Assembly (NCBI GenBank): GCA_034520215.1
Contig: JAXHNR010000002.1
Coordinates: 963,308-1,027,307 of the forward strand
Direction of reading: 5' to 3'
DNA length: 64,000 nucleotides
DNA from: Candidatus Krumholzibacteriota bacterium
GTDB lineage: Bacteria > Krumholzibacteriota > Krumholzibacteriia > Krumholzibacteriales > WJIX01
The position numbers were made by a program, and so were the translations under genes. The notes beneath the pieces were generated by a model. That model saw only the letters and a program-made list of their open reading frames with translations. It ran no database searches and was not told the DNA's origin. This document shows positions 1-9,766 of this stretch, piece by piece. The stretch's first letter is position 1. Every line of letters starts with the position of its first letter.

Positions 1-40
1 TAAGAGATACCTCTATTTAATCCGAGCAGAATCAGGCGCT

Positions 41-1915
41 CTATTTCCTCAGCATACCCTTTTCCTCGAGGTATTTTATTATTGCATCCGCGCAATTCTC
101 AACTGACATTTTATCGGTTTCTACTACTATCTCAGGATTTTCCGGCTCTTCATAGGGAGCTGATATTCCCGTAAATTCCTTTATAATCCCCTCTCTGGCT
201 TTTTTGTACAGCCCTTTAGGATCCCGCTCTTCACAAACAGAAACAGGGGCTTTGACGTAGGTTTCTATAAAATCCCCATCGGCATTGAGCTTTCTGGCGC
301 GATCTCTTCCTTCCCTGTATGGTGATATAAAGGAAGTTATTGCAATTGTTCCAGCTTCTGCGAAGAGGTGCGCCACTTCACCTATGCGCCGGATATTTTC
401 TCCGCGGTCCTCGGGAGAAAAGCCGAGGTCGCCGTTTAAGCCGTGACGGACGTTGTCTCCGTCCAGGATATAAACCAGATGTCCCGTTTCAAACAGCTTC
501 TTCTGAAGCGCGGTGGCAATCGTTGATTTGCCGCACCCTGATAGCCCGGTAAGCCAGAGAACAAATCCCTTGTGGCCATTCTTCTGCTCCCTGTCTTCTT
601 TATCTATACCTGTATCGTGCCAGGTGACATTGGAGCTTTTCTGTTTGCCGGCGCCTTCATCAGACTCGGCGGAATAAAACCCCGCGAGTATATCCGCTAC
701 CGGTTTACGCATTATTCTCTCATCCACGGGCTCGTTGTTTTTAAGTGTTCTTCTTACCTCTTTGCCGGATATAAAAACCGGGCTGTATCCTTTCGGTTTG
801 AATTCCCCAATCAAACCCACTCTCGATATCTCATCAAAATAGGCGGCGAATCCAACCTTTACCGGCTGTATATTGAGCTGGCCGCTGAGATGATCGAATT
901 TTTCGTGAGCGTCGAAATCACCCCATATCGCGCTTCCGTCGTCGTATGGTGCGTCGGCGTGTTTTCTGCCAATGACAATATCGGTAAATCCGTAATTTTG
1001 GCGATAAATAGAATGCATGACCGCTTCTTTGGGTCCCGCGTAGAACATCTTCATATCCAGTCCTATCATTATCACCTGATCTGTAAAATCATACCCCTTG
1101 GATTTCCATAGTTTCTCGTCTCTGTCTCCCTCTCCTAGAACTCCCGCCTCAAGGAGCGCTTCATACGTATGCATACGCACATCCGCGGGCACATCATCCG
1201 ATTTTGTGGCGCCGACTAAGGGGTTGAGAACAGCTCCCGTAAAGTAACCTTCGCGTGTCAGCTTCTCCGCCGCGTAGAGGAGAGCGTATTCGTGAGCTCT
1301 GTGCAGGGCGTTTCTTGTCTGAAAAGCTACTATCCTCTCCCAGCCTCTTACCCTGAATAGACTCCGCGCTTCTTCGGGTGTAATCATATAGCGGCTGAAT
1401 CTTCTGTCAAAGCGCTGGGGGAATGCCCATATCCTGCCTCCAAGCAGATATTCCCTGCTGTCTTCGTTGAAAATACGGGCGCCGGGATGATCGTCCCTGT
1501 CGGTGCCGTAGATAATGCTGTTATAACGCTTCTTGTCGAAAGGGAAGATGTCTGAAATTTCAAGTACTCCTATTATTTCATCGTTACTCTTTTTTACGGC
1601 AACTGTCTCGCCGGCCTGAAATCTTTCCGCCTTCTTCTTCGAGACCGGAAATGAGATCGGAATTGTCCAGGCGAATTTATCGCCGTTCTTTAATATCACC
1701 TCTTCGTCTAGAACTCTGTTGAATGTTTCCGAGTCCATCGGGCCTTCCAGGGGAGAGAGAGCCCCGTCAGCTATACGATGAAAAATTGACAGATCGGCGT
1801 CACTTATGTTGTAGACATTATCGCCAGTCTGCTTTAAGAGTTGCTCTCTTGTTAATTCCGGAATTATCCTGTTTATAAGGCCGCCGCCGTGTGGTTGTAA
1901 CGATGAAATATTCAC
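41..1915 (-). CDS. Bifunctional sulfate adenylyltransferase / APS kinase
   Basis: Makes APS from sulfate and ATP, then phosphorylates it to PAPS, in the cytoplasm. The 624-residue protein has an ATP-sulfurylase half (about 1-410) with the [11 protein letters not shown] substrate motif near residue 199 and GRKHADAP near 316 (family consensus GRDHA), then a linker and an APS-kinase half with P-loop GLSGCGKST at 457-465, [11 protein letters not shown], and [13 protein letters not shown]. Length matches known Sat-CysC fusions. The start is GTG at 1915, with AAGGAG about 9 nt upstream. It is the last gene of a minus-strand group with a second APS-kinase gene and cysQ. No APS or PAPS reductase gene is present nearby, so PAPS for sulfotransfer is at least as likely as sulfur assimilation (inference). 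Family assignment is secure. Confidence 0.95.
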   Translation of the reverse strand: MNISSLQPHGGGLINRIIPELTREQLLKQTGDNVYNISDADLSIFHRIADGALSPLEGPMDSETFNRVLDEEVILKNGDKFAWTIPISFPVSKKKAERFQAGETVAVKKSNDEIIGVLEISDIFPFDKKRYNSIIYGTDRDDHPGARIFNEDSREYLLGGRIWAFPQRFDRRFSRYMITPEEARSLFRVRGWERIVAFQTRNALHRAHEYALLYAAEKLTREGYFTGAVLNPLVGATKSDDVPADVRMHTYEALLEAGVLGEGDRDEKLWKSKGYDFTDQVIMIGLDMKMFYAGPKEAVMHSIYRQNYGFTDIVIGRKHADAPYDDGSAIWGDFDAHEKFDHLSGQLNIQPVKVGFAAYFDEISRVGLIGEFKPKGYSPVFISGKEVRRTLKNNEPVDERIMRKPVADILAGFYSAESDEGAGKQKSSNVTWHDTGIDKEDREQKNGHKGFVLWLTGLSGCGKSTIATALQKKLFETGHLVYILDGDNVRHGLNGDLGFSPEDRGENIRRIGEVAHLFAEAGTIAITSFISPYREGRDRARKLNADGDFIETYVKAPVSVCEERDPKGLYKKAREGIIKEFTGISAPYEEPENPEIVVETDKMSVENCADAIIKYLEEKGMLRK

Positions 1916-1927
1916 TATTGAGTCTCC

Positions 1928-2648
1928 TTACATAAAACGGTTAAGGTATTTAATTATATCATCTGCAGCTTTCTCAATTCCTCTGCTGCTTACGTCGATA
2001 TCGAGGTCTGGACCTACAGGTTTTTCGTACCTCACATCGACCCCCGGCAGATTCTTTATCTCTCCCTTTCTTGCTCTACTGTAGAGTTTTGTTGTGATCA
2101 CGGTCTTCGCAGACTTTAAGCGGAGTAGACAAATAGACTTCAATAAAATTATTACATAGATCTCTTACAAAATCACGCGACTCGCGGTACGGTGAAATAA
2201 ATGATGCTATGACAAACACGCCGTTTTGCTCGAGCCTGCTTGCCAGCAGCCCCACGCGCTTTATATGCCTGTTGACTTCCGGTTTTGTAAAACCGGTACG
2301 CGGAAAAATTTTCCGGATTGTTTTACCGTCAAGATGGTCTGTTTTAAGTTCTCTTTCGCGCAGTCTTTCCACGACGATTTTTGCCACTTCAGTCTTTCCG
2401 GCTCCGGATAACCCCTTGATCCAGACAACGAACGGTTCGATCTCCTGTTTGCCCCATTTTATCTTCTCCCAGAGGCGTTCGTGAAAGAAATAGATAAGTA
2501 ATTTTATTATTACTTCCAGAGCGCCTACTCCAAAGGCGACCGTCAATTTCCCGGTAAATATCCATACCAGCGAGAATGTGGTCAGTGTTGTAAGGAAACG
2601 ATAGGAGGCGGATTTCATTATCGATCGAAATTTTGAATCCTTATGCAT
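1928..2648 (-). pseudogene. DUF2061 - APS kinase fusion, frameshifted
   Basis: The N-terminal 65 residues form a DUF2061 membrane module (two hydrophobic segments around residues 18-55), followed by an APS-kinase domain with P-loop GLSGAGKTE at 79-87, DHLDGKTIRKIF and FISPYRESRDF. The reading frame breaks after VCEDRD near 2087-2090, a run of four A on the coding strand. The downstream frame resumes with LYSRARKGEIK and runs to the stop at 1928. Removing one A restores one continuous kinase of normal length. It is either a homopolymer sequencing error or a recently broken gene. It lies 12 nt upstream of the sat-cysC start. DUF2061 joined to CysC is a known architecture. A second kinase beside a Sat-CysC fusion is redundant for catalysis; the membrane anchor could place PAPS production near the membrane (inference). 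Confidence 0.85.
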
Positions 2649-2681
2649 ATTTTCTCATTTACTCTATCTTCCGAAAATCCC

Positions 2682-3443
2682 TCACCGCACGGGTAAGTCT
2701 ATGGAAGTTACGAGGAAAGGGCCGTTTCTGAGCACTTCCTTATTGTAGCTTAATCCTTTAACTTCAGCGCCCGCGTGTTCCGCCACTGCCTGGCCCGCAG
2801 CGGTATCCCATTCCATAGTAGGTCCCCCTCGATAGTAGATTTGCGCCTTGCCCTCTGCTACCATACAGAATTTCAGAGAGCTTCCCACTGCGATCGATTC
2901 TGCGACGTTATAACCGGTAAGAATCTGTTTTTCTTCTTCTGAAGAATGAGATCTGCTCGTAACCGCTGTAAGGGGTTTATTATTGCTTTTGTTAACACTT
3001 ATACTTACGGGACCTTTACCATTCTCTATTTTCTTCGCGCCCCCCTCTTCGGCCGTATAGTAAAAAGTATCCAGCGCGGGAGCGTATATCACACCTGCTT
3101 CAGGCCGGTTCTTGACTATCAGGGCTATGTTAACAGTAAATTCTCCATTCCCCTTGATAAATTCTTTCGTCCCGTCAAGAGGGTCAATAAGCCAGAATTT
3201 GTCCCAGCTCTTTCTCTTTTCAAAGGGGATTGAGACGCCCTCCTCAGATAGTATGGGGATTGCCGGAAAGTTTTTGTTGATAAGATTTTTTATTATATGG
3301 TGTGACGTTCGGTCGGCAAGCGTGAGAGGAGAGTTGTCTGATTTTTTCTCCCGCATTAGATCACCCGACCGGTATATTTCCATGATCTTATTTCCGGCTT
3401 CAGCCGCTATTTCGATTAGTATATCTGTCTTTAAGTCATTCAT
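2682..3443 (-). CDS. cysQ: 3'(2'),5'-bisphosphate nucleotidase CysQ
   Basis: Inositol-monophosphatase-fold enzyme of 253 residues that hydrolyses PAP, the by-product of PAPS use, to AMP. The metal-binding motif WLIDPLDGTKEF and the C-terminal MEWDTAAGQAV motif are both present, and the length is normal. It is first in a minus-strand group with the two PAPS-making genes, which fits its role in removing PAP. The start is ATG at 3443. Family certain; the choice of CysQ over another IMPase rests on the DGTKEF form and on the neighbours. Confidence 0.93.
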   Translation of the reverse strand: MNDLKTDILIEIAAEAGNKIMEIYRSGDLMREKKSDNSPLTLADRTSHHIIKNLINKNFPAIPILSEEGVSIPFEKRKSWDKFWLIDPLDGTKEFIKGNGEFTVNIALIVKNRPEAGVIYAPALDTFYYTAEEGGAKKIENGKGPVSISVNKSNNKPLTAVTSRSHSSEEEKQILTGYNVAESIAVGSSLKFCMVAEGKAQIYYRGGPTMEWDTAAGQAVAEHAGAEVKGLSYNKEVLRNGPFLVTSIDLPVR

Positions 3444-3780
3444 AATTATTTAATAGAGGTTATGAATTCTTTTTATAAATTTCCATAACAATATAGCAAT
3501 GATACCGGTTAAGGTCAATTGTGTTTGCTATGGTGGTTTCCCCGGTTATTATATATCAATCAGCGGTTGAAAAGACTTCCCGGCGCCCTGAAGACCCTTT
3601 CCACTTAACAGTATTTGCGGTCATTTGATATAATTGCCGTTAACTGATACTTGTTAACGAATATCTTTTATTCTACTATCTACTTGAAAAATTAATATTA
3701 TTCGACTAAAGTTTCAGAAGCTCGGGGGAAAGGTTAAAAGAGGTTTGTTTTATAAGGGTTTACTGACGGAAGAACAGATT
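3444..3780. other. Divergent intergenic region with promoter-like sequence
   Basis: About 340 bp between cysQ (minus) and the propeller gene (plus). AT-rich, with no convincing ORF. It holds one good sigma-70-like promoter reading right (listed separately) and a short GTTAAC..GTTAAC repeat at about 3641-3660. A promoter for cysQ must also lie here, but I could not single one out. Confidence 0.5.
3605..3634 (+). promoter_or_regulatory. Putative sigma-70-type promoter
   Basis: TTAACA at 3605-3610 and TATAAT at 3629-3634 with an 18-nt spacer. It would drive the propeller gene with a leader of about 140 nt. Sequence match only. Confidence 0.45.
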
Positions 3781-5799
3781 ATGGCCAAATTTTTTGGATT
3801 TCTGCTTATTGTTTGTTTTCTCGGCATAACAGACTGCGCCTATTGTCAGGCGGACATCTTTCCGGATGAAGCTGTAAGTGTAAAACAGTTTGAAACGGCC
3901 GGATGGCTTAAAGGCGGCACGATATCCTCTGTCTCTCCGGAGACCGATTATCCCCTTTATAAGGAAGGTGTATTTTCCTCATTTGCTCCTTCCAGCAGGA
4001 TAAGGGCAATGGTCACACTTAATGATACTCTCTGGATAGGAACCGAGGGAGGATTATTTGCCTTAGATACTTTAAGTGATTCTCTCTTTGCCGCCCAGGA
4101 CTTTCCCTTTCTATCGGTAAGAGCTCTCGCTGTGGATGACTATGAAAGGTTATGGGTCGGTTGTGATGAAGGGGTTGCCTTCAGAAATCAGACCTGGAAT
4201 TACTATACCAGACATACCCATCCGTTCTTTGAGAGAATAAGAGATCTAACGGTCGGAAGCAGAAAGATATGGATATCCACTTATGGAAACGGGTGCGGTT
4301 ATATTTCAGGGGATTCCCTGACCGTATTTACCGAAAAAGATTCCCTTATGGATAACAGGGTGTTGAAAATCGTTGAAGAAACAGCTTCCAGGATATGGTT
4401 CGCAACGGCAAGCGGTATTTGTTACGCCGACAGTTTTAAATGGGAATCTATGCGGTACGGAAATAATATACCGATCGGCTCGATAAACGACCTTGCTTTT
4501 GATGAAGGGAAAAATCTCTTTATAGCTGTTTGCAGGCAGGGAGTTTCCAGATATAAATTTGGCAGTGTCACTAATTATACAGACAGGGACGGACTTCCAG
4601 GGTGGGATATTAATTCCTTCAGTCTCGATCTTACCGGGAAACTGATTGCCGGGGGGAGTGAGGGGTTGAGTTACTATGACGGTTCGGGCTGGACGAGATA
4701 CAGGATTCCCGGTATTCCTCTTAACAAGTACAATATTCTTTCGATTCATCATGATCTTTCCGGCAGAACTTATCTCGGAACAGACGATGGGACAATAATA
4801 ATTCTCGACCGGGACAGTTCTCGTGAGCTCAGGCTCCGTCAGGGATTTCCAGCCTCGCGGGTATCAGAGATATACGGGTATAAGGATCTGATTTATTTTG
4901 TTACATGTAACGGTGTTTTCAAGCTAGGGGAACACCTTACCAGATTATCCCTGCCCGATAACTACTATTCAGAATCCGTGACGGATATCGCGGTCGAAGA
5001 CACGGGCCGTATGTGGATTACTACCCGCTTTGGAATTCTGCGGTCCTCGGGAGATTCGTGGAAGATTTTTGACCGGCGGAGCGGGCTTCCGACGGAGTAT
5101 TTCACCTCTGTGGCGGCTGATTCCGGAAAAGGTGTATGGTTTGGAACATTCGAAAGCGGAGTCCTGAACTTTAACGGCGGTAAATGGTATCATTATACAG
5201 TTGAAAATGGACTTCCGGGGAACGCCATAAAAGATATTATTTTTGACCGGTCGGGAAAACCGTGGGTTATTACAGCTGCCGGTGAAACAGCCTGTTATTC
5301 AGACAGCGGCTGGCAGCGTTTTGGTCCCGGTACGGGTAAAGCTGTTTTTCGCGGAGGGATAAATAAAGATATAACTATTTTAAATGACCCTGATATTTAT
5401 CTTCTTTCAGGCTCAGGCGGCAGAACCTTCTCCAGCGGAGGCGGGTGCCTGGGAAGGGATAATTCCGGGAATGTGGTAATCGCCGGTGATGATGGAATCT
5501 ATTTCAATTATAGAGGTAAATGGTCCAGAATTGATCTACCTCAAACGGGATATAAAATATCTCCGTCAGCATTAATAGAAACTGAAAGATCAGATTTGTG
5601 GCTGGGTACGAAGGAAAACGGGATTTTCATTCTAAGCGGAAATAAATGGCGGCATCTAAAAGTTCTGTCGGGGTTTTCAGGCAAGGGGGTTCTTTCGCTC
5701 CATGAAGATCCAAGCGGTAGAATCTGGATAGGTACCCGCGGTAAAGGTGCCGGCAGGTTTATCTATTTTCCCGACGCGGAAAACAAAAAGCCGAACTAA
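3781..5799 (+). CDS. Exported two-component-type beta-propeller repeat protein
   Basis: About 672 residues with an N-terminal signal-like segment (MAKFFGFLLIVCFLG) and then roughly 13 copies of the two-component-regulator propeller repeat, recognisable as LWIGTEGGLF, LWVGCDEGVAF, IWFATASGI, MWITTRFGIL, VWFGTFESGVLNF, LWLGTKENGIFI and IWIGTRGKG. That is enough for two seven-bladed propellers, as in the periplasmic sensors of hybrid two-component systems. There is no Y_Y_Y domain, membrane helix, kinase or response regulator after the repeats, so it is a free-standing exported propeller. A TTG 36 nt upstream is also open, but ATG 3781 begins the signal peptide directly and follows a GGAAGA. A role in ligand or protein binding is inference. 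Confidence 0.8.
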   Translation: MAKFFGFLLIVCFLGITDCAYCQADIFPDEAVSVKQFETAGWLKGGTISSVSPETDYPLYKEGVFSSFAPSSRIRAMVTLNDTLWIGTEGGLFALDTLSDSLFAAQDFPFLSVRALAVDDYERLWVGCDEGVAFRNQTWNYYTRHTHPFFERIRDLTVGSRKIWISTYGNGCGYISGDSLTVFTEKDSLMDNRVLKIVEETASRIWFATASGICYADSFKWESMRYGNNIPIGSINDLAFDEGKNLFIAVCRQGVSRYKFGSVTNYTDRDGLPGWDINSFSLDLTGKLIAGGSEGLSYYDGSGWTRYRIPGIPLNKYNILSIHHDLSGRTYLGTDDGTIIILDRDSSRELRLRQGFPASRVSEIYGYKDLIYFVTCNGVFKLGEHLTRLSLPDNYYSESVTDIAVEDTGRMWITTRFGILRSSGDSWKIFDRRSGLPTEYFTSVAADSGKGVWFGTFESGVLNFNGGKWYHYTVENGLPGNAIKDIIFDRSGKPWVITAAGETACYSDSGWQRFGPGTGKAVFRGGINKDITILNDPDIYLLSGSGGRTFSSGGGCLGRDNSGNVVIAGDDGIYFNYRGKWSRIDLPQTGYKISPSALIETERSDLWLGTKENGIFILSGNKWRHLKVLSGFSGKGVLSLHEDPSGRIWIGTRGKGAGRFIYFPDAENKKPN

Positions 5800-6132
5800 G
5801 TTTCTTATGAAAGTGTTTCCCTCCGGTTACTAAAAATAGGCGTAAACCTTTGATGTGGCGAATCTTTTAAGGATGTTCTAAACTCAATTCAAAGCATAGG
5901 GCTTTTTCTGATGTTGACATCCTAATATTTTGTGAATATATTTAATGAACGGAATAAGAAAGGTATCTGTATAGAAAATTCGCTATAGTTTTCTTTTTGA
6001 AGTTGAAAAAATAAAACTTGCTTTATAAAAAGGAAAAGTATAGCGTGTTTTTTATGTTCACTGCTTTCATATTATTTAACAATAAGTTATAATGTGGCAT
6101 CAGCATTTGCCGGCTAATGCCTCGGAGAAAAG
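5800..6132. other. AT-rich intergenic region
   Basis: Separates the propeller gene from the glycosyltransferase gene. I see no ORF with coding character and no clear terminator. A promoter-like pair near the right end is listed separately. Confidence 0.5.
6065..6093 (+). promoter_or_regulatory. Putative promoter of the glycosyltransferase gene
   Basis: A perfect TATAAT at 6088-6093 lies 17 nt after a weak -35 (TTTCAT, 6065-6070), about 40 nt before the ATG. The -10 is convincing, the -35 is not. Confidence 0.4.
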
Positions 6133-7389
6133 ATGGAGTTATTCTTAAAGATAGTATTTGTATCATTGCTTTCTGTAATACTTTATATATATGCCGGGTA
6201 TCCACTTGTACTTTTTATCGCCGGCCTTTTCAGGAAAAGATCAAAGACTGATAACAGTTATGACATTCCGACTGTCGCCCTTATTATTTCGGCTCATAAC
6301 GAAAGCAGGATTATAAGAGATAAGATCGAAAACAGTCTCCAGCTTGACTACCCTGAGGATAAACTGCAAATAGTTATAGCCAGCGATGCTTCCGATGACG
6401 GCACTAACGAAATTGTCAGAGAATACGCGGGCAGGAATGTGCACCTCAAGGCATTTGAAAAAAGGAGCGGCAAGAGCGCTACTCTTAATAGAGCTATAGT
6501 GGGGCTTGAAGATGATATTATCGTCTTCTCAGACGCCAATGCTTTCTACAGGAAGGATGCTGTCGGCAAACTTGTGCGTAATTTTAAAGACCCCGATATT
6601 GGATGTGTTATCGGTAATTTGACATACATCGACGGTAAGTCCAATGTAGGTAAAGGGGAAAGCCTTTACTGGAGATATGAATCATTTCTTAACAGGCTTG
6701 AGAGCAGATTGAAATCAGTATTAGTTGGAACGGGGACCATATTCGCAATTAGGAGGAGACTCTACCGCTCAGTATCTGTTGATATTGCGAATGATTTTCA
6801 GATACCGGCCGACATACTTTCACAAGGTTTTGGAGTGATTTATGAACCCGAAGCAGTTGCCACTGAGAAGGTAAGCACTTTATTAACTGAAGAATTTAAG
6901 AGAAAATACCGGATAATAATACGCGGATTGACAGGTTTTGGGTATCTGAGGAAGAATTTTTGCGGACCAGGCCAAATTTTTCAATTCGTTTCAAGAAAAT
7001 TGTTGAGATGGTGGATTGGGCCGATACTCCCGGTTTTATTTACGGTGAATCTATTTCTCGCCGATGAACCTTTATTTTTAAGTCTTTTTATACTTCAGTC
7101 TCTTTTTTACCTTCTGGCATTTACTGGGCTCTTTATTGAGGGAGAAGCAAAACAGCAAAAGATCATCTACATTCCCTTCTATTTCGTTATGGTAAACACA
7201 GCCGCTCTTTTAGCGATTGTCACATATATTTCCGGCAGGAGATTCTCGGTCTGGGATAAAGCTGAAACGACAAGAGATATCCAAAAATCCCTCTCCTATG
7301 ATAAGGATGCAGAGATTCTAAGCGCTAGAGACAGTTCTTCACTATCCCGGGATAAAAAGTGGAGCAAGAGGTTTGAAAAGACTACTTGA
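6133..7389 (+). CDS. Membrane-bound family 2 glycosyltransferase
   Basis: 418 residues. An N-terminal membrane helix (about 5-33) is followed by a GT-A domain with the nucleotide-binding ASDASDDGT segment, FSDANA at the DxD position, IANDFQIP, and RKYRIIIRG in place of the usual QxxRW. Three to four membrane helices follow (about 290-385). This layout is that of cellulose-synthase/hyaluronan-synthase-like polymerising or lipid-linked glycosyltransferases. The sugar is unknown. It stands alone, with no polysaccharide cluster around it. The PAPS genes 2.7 kb away on the other strand raise, but do not show, sulfated glycan synthesis. The short polar tail (about 390-418) is outside the family core. 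Confidence 0.88.
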   Translation: MELFLKIVFVSLLSVILYIYAGYPLVLFIAGLFRKRSKTDNSYDIPTVALIISAHNESRIIRDKIENSLQLDYPEDKLQIVIASDASDDGTNEIVREYAGRNVHLKAFEKRSGKSATLNRAIVGLEDDIIVFSDANAFYRKDAVGKLVRNFKDPDIGCVIGNLTYIDGKSNVGKGESLYWRYESFLNRLESRLKSVLVGTGTIFAIRRRLYRSVSVDIANDFQIPADILSQGFGVIYEPEAVATEKVSTLLTEEFKRKYRIIIRGLTGFGYLRKNFCGPGQIFQFVSRKLLRWWIGPILPVLFTVNLFLADEPLFLSLFILQSLFYLLAFTGLFIEGEAKQQKIIYIPFYFVMVNTAALLAIVTYISGRRFSVWDKAETTRDIQKSLSYDKDAEILSARDSSSLSRDKKWSKRFEKTT

Positions 7390-7548
7390 TTTCTAAGCCG
7401 ATTAAAGCTCTATTCGCGCCCCGGCTAAATTAACTTATATAGCATTCCTCTGTATGTGAGACTGGTTGTCACGCCCTGGAGGAGCTTTGCGAAAAAAACC
7501 TTTTAAAGCGGGTGCTGCGCGTGTCCTCTTTACTTTTTAGAGCCGAAA

Positions 7549-7579
7549 TTGAAACTTTTTCCGAGTTCGGGAATATATA
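7549..7579 (+). promoter_or_regulatory. Putative promoter of the PDZ gene
   Basis: TTGAAA (7549-7554), then TATATA at 7574-7579 (19-nt spacer) or ATATAT one base earlier (18). About 70 nt before the ATG. Confidence 0.35.
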
Positions 7580-7648
7580 TGGATAGAAGAAGATATGGGA
7601 AAAGTGTTCATCAACCGTTGTTCGATCAGTAATAAGGAGGAAAAGGAT

Positions 7649-8725
7649 ATGAAGCGTGCAGGGTTAGTAAGTATTATCTTGTTTATCGGAATTTCACTTT
7701 CTTTTGCCAATTGCGCGTACGCCGAAAGAAGCAGCGTTGTTGTTTCCGGTGAGGATAAAGACAGTGAAAGGGCGTTCCTTGGTATCTATATGTCAGATAT
7801 CTCAGAAGAAACCGTCGAAGATGAAGGATATCCCTACAGCAAGGGTGTTCTCATCAAGGATGTAATCGATGACAGTCCGGCAGAGGAAGCCGGATTGAAA
7901 AGCGATGATATTATCTATATTTTTGACGGCATCAAGGTAGATGATACAAAGGGGCTTTCCCGCATGGTGAGTGAAAAAAACCCTGGTGACAGAGTTGAGA
8001 TTGTTTTTTTCAGAGGGGGAGACAGAAAAAGGGTTGATGTCGAGCTTACAAGCAAGAAGCATAATTCTTACACCGTTGACTACGACTGGGATGAATATGC
8101 TGAGAAGATGGGAAAGATGGGCAAGCGAATCGGCAGGTCTGTAGGCGGCGTTATAGACAAGTATTTTAGGGGAAGCAGCATTGAAGGTCTTGAGCTCTCT
8201 GATCTGGATAAGGATATGGCCCATTATTTTGACGTGGATGAAGATGAAGGTATTCTAGTAACTGGTGTTAAAGAAGGGAGTTCGGCGGATAAAGCTGGTA
8301 TTAAGAGTGGCGATATCATAGTTGGGATAAAGGGTAAAGAGATAGAGTCTGGTAAAGAGATAGAGTCTCTCGAAGAATATCACAAAGTCCTTAGAGATTG
8401 CAGAGAAGAGTTCAAACTGATTATCCTTCGCCGCGGGGAGAAAAAAGAATTTCATTTCACACCCGAAGACCTCGGCGACCACAATTGCTTTAGGATTCCA
8501 GAAAAAAAGATTTACAAACTTGAAGTCCCCGATGGCGAACGAAAATTTCGCATAATAACAAAAGAGTGTATGGATTTTGAAGATAAGCTTAAAGACCTTG
8601 AATCTTTAAATGAAGAAATTGTTATCCTCAAGGAGAAAACAGAGAAATCTTTGCGAAAGAATCTAGAGGATATTGAAAAGAGGATCAAAGATATTGAGAA
8701 CCGTCTGAAAGAACTTGAGGATTAA
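7649..8725 (+). CDS. Exported double-PDZ protein with C-terminal coiled coil
   Basis: 358 residues from ATG 7649, chosen because a strong AAGGAGG lies just upstream and the protein then begins with a clean signal peptide (MKRAGLVSIILFIGISLSFA, Ala-rich cleavage region). Two PDZ domains follow: one near residues 30-115 (AFLGIYMSD..GVLIKDVIDDSPAEEAGLKSDDII) and one near 165-265 (GILVTGVKEGSSADKAGIKSGDIIVGI). The last 60 residues are charged with heptad-like spacing (KDLESLNEEIVILKEK..), a predicted coiled coil. There is no serine-protease domain, so it is not a DegP/HtrA protease. It probably acts as a periplasmic peptide-binding scaffold (inference). A strong terminator follows directly, so it is probably monocistronic. 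Confidence 0.85.
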   Translation: MKRAGLVSIILFIGISLSFANCAYAERSSVVVSGEDKDSERAFLGIYMSDISEETVEDEGYPYSKGVLIKDVIDDSPAEEAGLKSDDIIYIFDGIKVDDTKGLSRMVSEKNPGDRVEIVFFRGGDRKRVDVELTSKKHNSYTVDYDWDEYAEKMGKMGKRIGRSVGGVIDKYFRGSSIEGLELSDLDKDMAHYFDVDEDEGILVTGVKEGSSADKAGIKSGDIIVGIKGKEIESGKEIESLEEYHKVLRDCREEFKLIILRRGEKKEFHFTPEDLGDHNCFRIPEKKIYKLEVPDGERKFRIITKECMDFEDKLKDLESLNEEIVILKEKTEKSLRKNLEDIEKRIKDIENRLKELED

Positions 8726-8749
8726 GAGAATTAATATCAACCCCCCCCC

Positions 8750-8785
8750 ACAGGGCTCGCCGTATAAAGCGGGCCCTGTTTTTTT
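8750..8785 (+). terminator. Rho-independent terminator
   Basis: 11-bp stem (ACAGGGCTCGC with GCGGGCCCTGT, one G-T pair), 8-nt loop, then seven T. It ends the PDZ gene transcript. An unusual run of nine or more C lies just before the stem. Confidence 0.9.
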
Positions 8786-8821
8786 ACCTAAAATATTACT
8801 TTATCCCCGGTTGAAAACCCT

Positions 8822-8850
8822 TTGACAGTAGGGGCAGAGTAGTCTATTGT
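8822..8850 (+). promoter_or_regulatory. Putative strong sigma-70 promoter
   Basis: Consensus TTGACA at 8822-8827, a 17-nt spacer and TATTGT at 8845-8850. It sits between the terminator of the PDZ gene and the Yip1-family gene, which starts about 67 nt further on. Confidence 0.6.
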
Positions 8851-8916
8851 TTAGTCTGTCTAAAATCAGATATGTATTGATCCTTTTGAAACCAGCTTTA
8901 AATCGGGGAGTATAAA

Positions 8917-9651
8917 ATGGATGAAATGGAAAATAATGACGCGCCTCAAGGAGTTGAAATACAGACTCAGAACGGCGGCCTGCTTGCCTCTATCGGAGAT
9001 ATCTTCCTTGAGCCAAATAAAGTCTTCAAGCGGATAGATGCCGGACTTCAGTGGTGGAAGGCTTTTATTGTTTTAGGGGTAATTCAGATTATTATCGGAT
9101 GGTTCAGCCTGCCCATTCAGCGTCACGTATTATCTCTTAATGAAAGAGGATTTAACGAAGAACAGTTGAGCAGGGCGTTACAGAATATGGATAAATTCGG
9201 TCCTTACGGTTTAATATTAGCTCCGGTAGGGATACTTGTTATTTATCTAATCTACGCCTGGATAGTTAATATAGGGGTTAATCTGCTCAGCGCGCGTTCA
9301 GATTACAGGAAATCATTGAGCCTTGTGACTTTTACCGGTTTTATTGCCATTGTTGAACAGATTATCAGCGTGATTATTATAAGGTCAAGAGGGCTTGAGG
9401 CTATTGAATCGTCAGAGGGGGCCAGAATTTCTCTAAGCTTAGCTGCTTTATTCCCGGACCTGGAAGGATTCTGGGCTGCTTTTCTTGAGAGCCTGAGTGT
9501 TTTTGGTATCTGGTATTATTTTGTTTTGACACTTGGAATAGCAGCTATTTTCAGAATAGAGATAAAAAAATCGGTAATTCCCGTTGTTATTCTCTGGATA
9601 ATTACGATGTTATTTTTATATTTAAGTAAGGTGCTTGGTAGTATCGGATAA
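8917..9651 (+). CDS. Yip1-family integral membrane protein
   Basis: 244 residues. A hydrophilic start contains the family signature IFLEPNKVFKRID, followed by about five membrane helices (roughly 47-65, 97-120, 140-160, 195-215, 222-240). Bacterial Yip1-domain proteins are common but have no settled function. ATG 8917 follows a weak GGGGAG. Its own promoter lies upstream, and it is followed by the fusA2 gene after 115 nt. Confidence 0.8.
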   Translation: MDEMENNDAPQGVEIQTQNGGLLASIGDIFLEPNKVFKRIDAGLQWWKAFIVLGVIQIIIGWFSLPIQRHVLSLNERGFNEEQLSRALQNMDKFGPYGLILAPVGILVIYLIYAWIVNIGVNLLSARSDYRKSLSLVTFTGFIAIVEQIISVIIIRSRGLEAIESSEGARISLSLAALFPDLEGFWAAFLESLSVFGIWYYFVLTLGIAAIFRIEIKKSVIPVVILWIITMLFLYLSKVLGSIG

Positions 9652-9692
9652 TTTGATCAGGCAGGTCAAAACAGGACCGGTCAAATTGTTGT
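9652..9692 (+). other. Imperfect hairpin after the Yip1 gene
   Basis: AATTTGA near the left pairs with TCAAATT near the right, with an inner GGTC..GACC stem. There is no T-tract, so it is a possible RNA-stability or weak termination structure rather than a clear terminator. Confidence 0.35.
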
Positions 9693-9766
9693 TCTAATCC
9701 GGCGCTGATTACTGATTATTAATACAGAAATCCATAGTTAATTATTGTAAGAATTGGAGGTTATCT

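Noticed and set aside
572-1111. Plus-strand open frame of 179 codons inside sat-cysC
   Set aside because: Antisense to conserved ATP-sulfurylase sequence, with odd composition and no ribosome-binding site.
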